A stretch of DNA of 6,315 nt from Desulfuromonadales bacterium. Its GTDB lineage: Bacteria; Desulfobacterota; Desulfuromonadia; Desulfuromonadales; BM103. Positions 5,498-6,315 of the stretch are shown here, piece after piece. Below the pieces are notes generated by a model, which was not told the DNA's origin, did not search any database, and worked only from the letters and a program-made list of their open reading frames with translations. Every line of letters starts with the position of its first letter. The first letter of the stretch is position 1. Position numbers and translations under genes: made by a program. The DNA lies in contig DAOWJU010000260.1 in assembly GCA_030640215.1 (NCBI GenBank), forward strand, positions 1 through 6,315, in the 5' to 3' direction.

Positions 5498-6315
5498 GAA
5501 CTGCATATCGTAAAGTTTTCGATAGAGACCATTTTGTGCGATCAGCTCCTGATGATTGCCAACTTCAACAGCCCTGCCCTGGTCCAACACGATGATTCTG
5601 TCGGCATGCATGATGGTCGACAGTCTGTGCGCAATCACCAGCGTGGTGCGGTTTTCCATGAGATTGGCCAGAGCCTTCTGAACCATGGCTTCGCTCTCGG
5701 TATCCAAAGCACTGGTCGCTTCATCGAGGATCAAGATGGGGGCATCTTTAAGGAGTGCCCGCGCAACACAAAGACGTTGGCGCTGACCTCCCGACAAGCG
5801 GACACCTCGATCACCTATGGCAGTCTCGTAACCTTCAGGAAGCTTGTCAATGAAATCATCGGCATAGGCCTGATTGGCGGCATCAGCAACGGATTGGTCG
5901 TCGGCATCCAACATTCCGTAACGAATATTATCGCGGATTGTGCCGCTGAAGAGAAAAGTTTCCTGATCGACAAAGGCGAGGTTTTTCTTAAGGCTGTCCA
6001 GTGTGACATCACAAATATCTTGACCATCAATCTTGATAGAGCCTTGTTGCGGATCGTAGAAGCGAGCCATTAAACCTGCCGCCGTCGATTTTCCGCCACC
6101 GCTGGGGCCAACCAGGGCAATCACTTCACCAGGCCTGGCATGAAAGCTGAAATCGTTGAGGACAGGCTCATCGCCGTAGCTGAAAGTGACATTCTCAAAA
6201 GCAACGTCTCCCCGTGCACGTGGCATTTCCACCGCATCTGCCTTATCGACGACATCACGAGGCTCATCCAGAAGTGAGAACACGCCTTCCGCGGCACCCA
6301 TTGACTTCTGGACAA
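5486..6315 (-). CDS. msbA: Lipid A export ABC transporter MsbA, C-terminal ATPase part (cut by window edge)
   Basis: The reading frame is open to the right edge, so the start and the membrane domain lie outside the window; about 275 residues are visible. MsbA is an ABC half-transporter that works as a homodimer and flips core-lipid A across the inner membrane using ATP. Numbering from the Met at 6301, an internal residue and not the start, the end of the last transmembrane/coupling region (A-A-E-G-V-F-S-L-L-D, 3-12) leads into a complete nucleotide-binding domain: Walker A G-P-S-G-G-G-K-S-T (65-73), Q-loop V-D-Q-E-T-F-L-F-S-G-T-I (111-122), signature L-S-G-G-Q-R-Q-R (169-176), Walker B I-L-I-L-D-E-A (189-195), D-loop S-A-L-D (197-200) and H-loop I-A-H-R-L-S-T-I (223-230). 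A general multidrug ABC half-transporter would look similar; the LPS neighbours are what point to MsbA. It is the most upstream visible gene of the operon and its stop overlaps the next start by 1 nt. Confidence 0.9.
   Translation of the reverse strand, partial: VQKSMGAAEGVFSLLDEPRDVVDKADAVEMPRARGDVAFENVTFSYGDEPVLNDFSFHARPGEVIALVGPSGGGKSTAAGLMARFYDPQQGSIKIDGQDICDVTLDSLKKNLAFVDQETFLFSGTIRDNIRYGMLDADDQSVADAANQAYADDFIDKLPEGYETAIGDRGVRLSGGQRQRLCVARALLKDAPILILDEATSALDTESEAMVQKALANLMENRTTLVIAHRLSTIMHADRIIVLDQGRAVEVGNHQELIAQNGLYRKLYDMQFKDV

Noticed and set aside
5480..6073. Plus-strand open frame (197 codons) opposite msbA
   Set aside because: The minus strand carries a complete set of ABC ATPase motifs, so this frame is a mirror of that coding sequence.
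5486..6301. A self-contained ATPase gene starting at the Met at 6301
   Set aside because: The frame stays open to the window edge (V-Q-K-S precedes this Met) and the sequence before the nucleotide-binding domain matches the end of an ABC transporter membrane domain, so it is a fragment of a longer gene.
1..6315. A novel defence, mobile or otherwise undescribed system
   Set aside because: Every gene belongs to a recognised envelope family and there are no insertion sequences, attachment sites, CRISPR repeats or unexplained gene-sized stretches.

Overview
The window is a densely packed, single-direction cluster for assembling the lipid A/inner-core part of lipopolysaccharide (LPS). All seven genes lie on the minus strand, so transcription runs from the right edge to the left. 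Such a gene set implies a Gram-negative (diderm) bacterium. Moderate GC (about half, judged by eye), the order msbA - DUF374 acyltransferase - waaA - lpxK - waaC, and the cysteine-rich C-terminus of the heptosyltransferase suggest a deltaproteobacterial relative (Desulfuromonadales/Desulfobacterota type). That placement is an inference from gene order and protein style, not a measurement. The last two genes, waaG and waaP, closely resemble the enterobacterial core enzymes.

Layout in transcription order: msbA (lipid A-core flippase; C-terminal ATPase half only, cut by the right edge), a DUF374-family lysophospholipid acyltransferase-like protein, waaA (Kdo transferase), lpxK (lipid A 4'-kinase), waaC (heptosyltransferase I), waaG (core glucosyltransferase I) and waaP (core heptose kinase; first 69 codons only, cut by the left edge). 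Neighbouring genes overlap by 1 nt (TGATG or TAATG), 4 nt (TTGA) or 20 nt. The only gap is 31 nt, between lpxK and waaC. No stretch longer than 31 nt is free of genes, and no promoter, terminator, tRNA, mobile element or CRISPR is visible, so the whole window looks like the interior of one operon with translational coupling.

Together the genes make a coherent pathway. LpxK phosphorylates the tetraacyl disaccharide to lipid IVA, and WaaA adds Kdo. A late acyl chain is probably added by a separate enzyme, for which the DUF374 protein is a candidate. WaaC adds the first heptose, WaaG adds the first glucose and WaaP phosphorylates heptose. MsbA then flips the core-lipid A across the inner membrane.

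I see no previously undescribed system. The points most worth a second look are the possible role of the DUF374 protein as a late lipid A acyltransferase, a perfect 13-bp inverted repeat inside lpxK, two non-ATG starts with very strong Shine-Dalgarno sequences (TTG for waaP; GTG for waaC with an overlapping AUG-UGA start-stop), and a short imperfect in-frame duplication in waaC.
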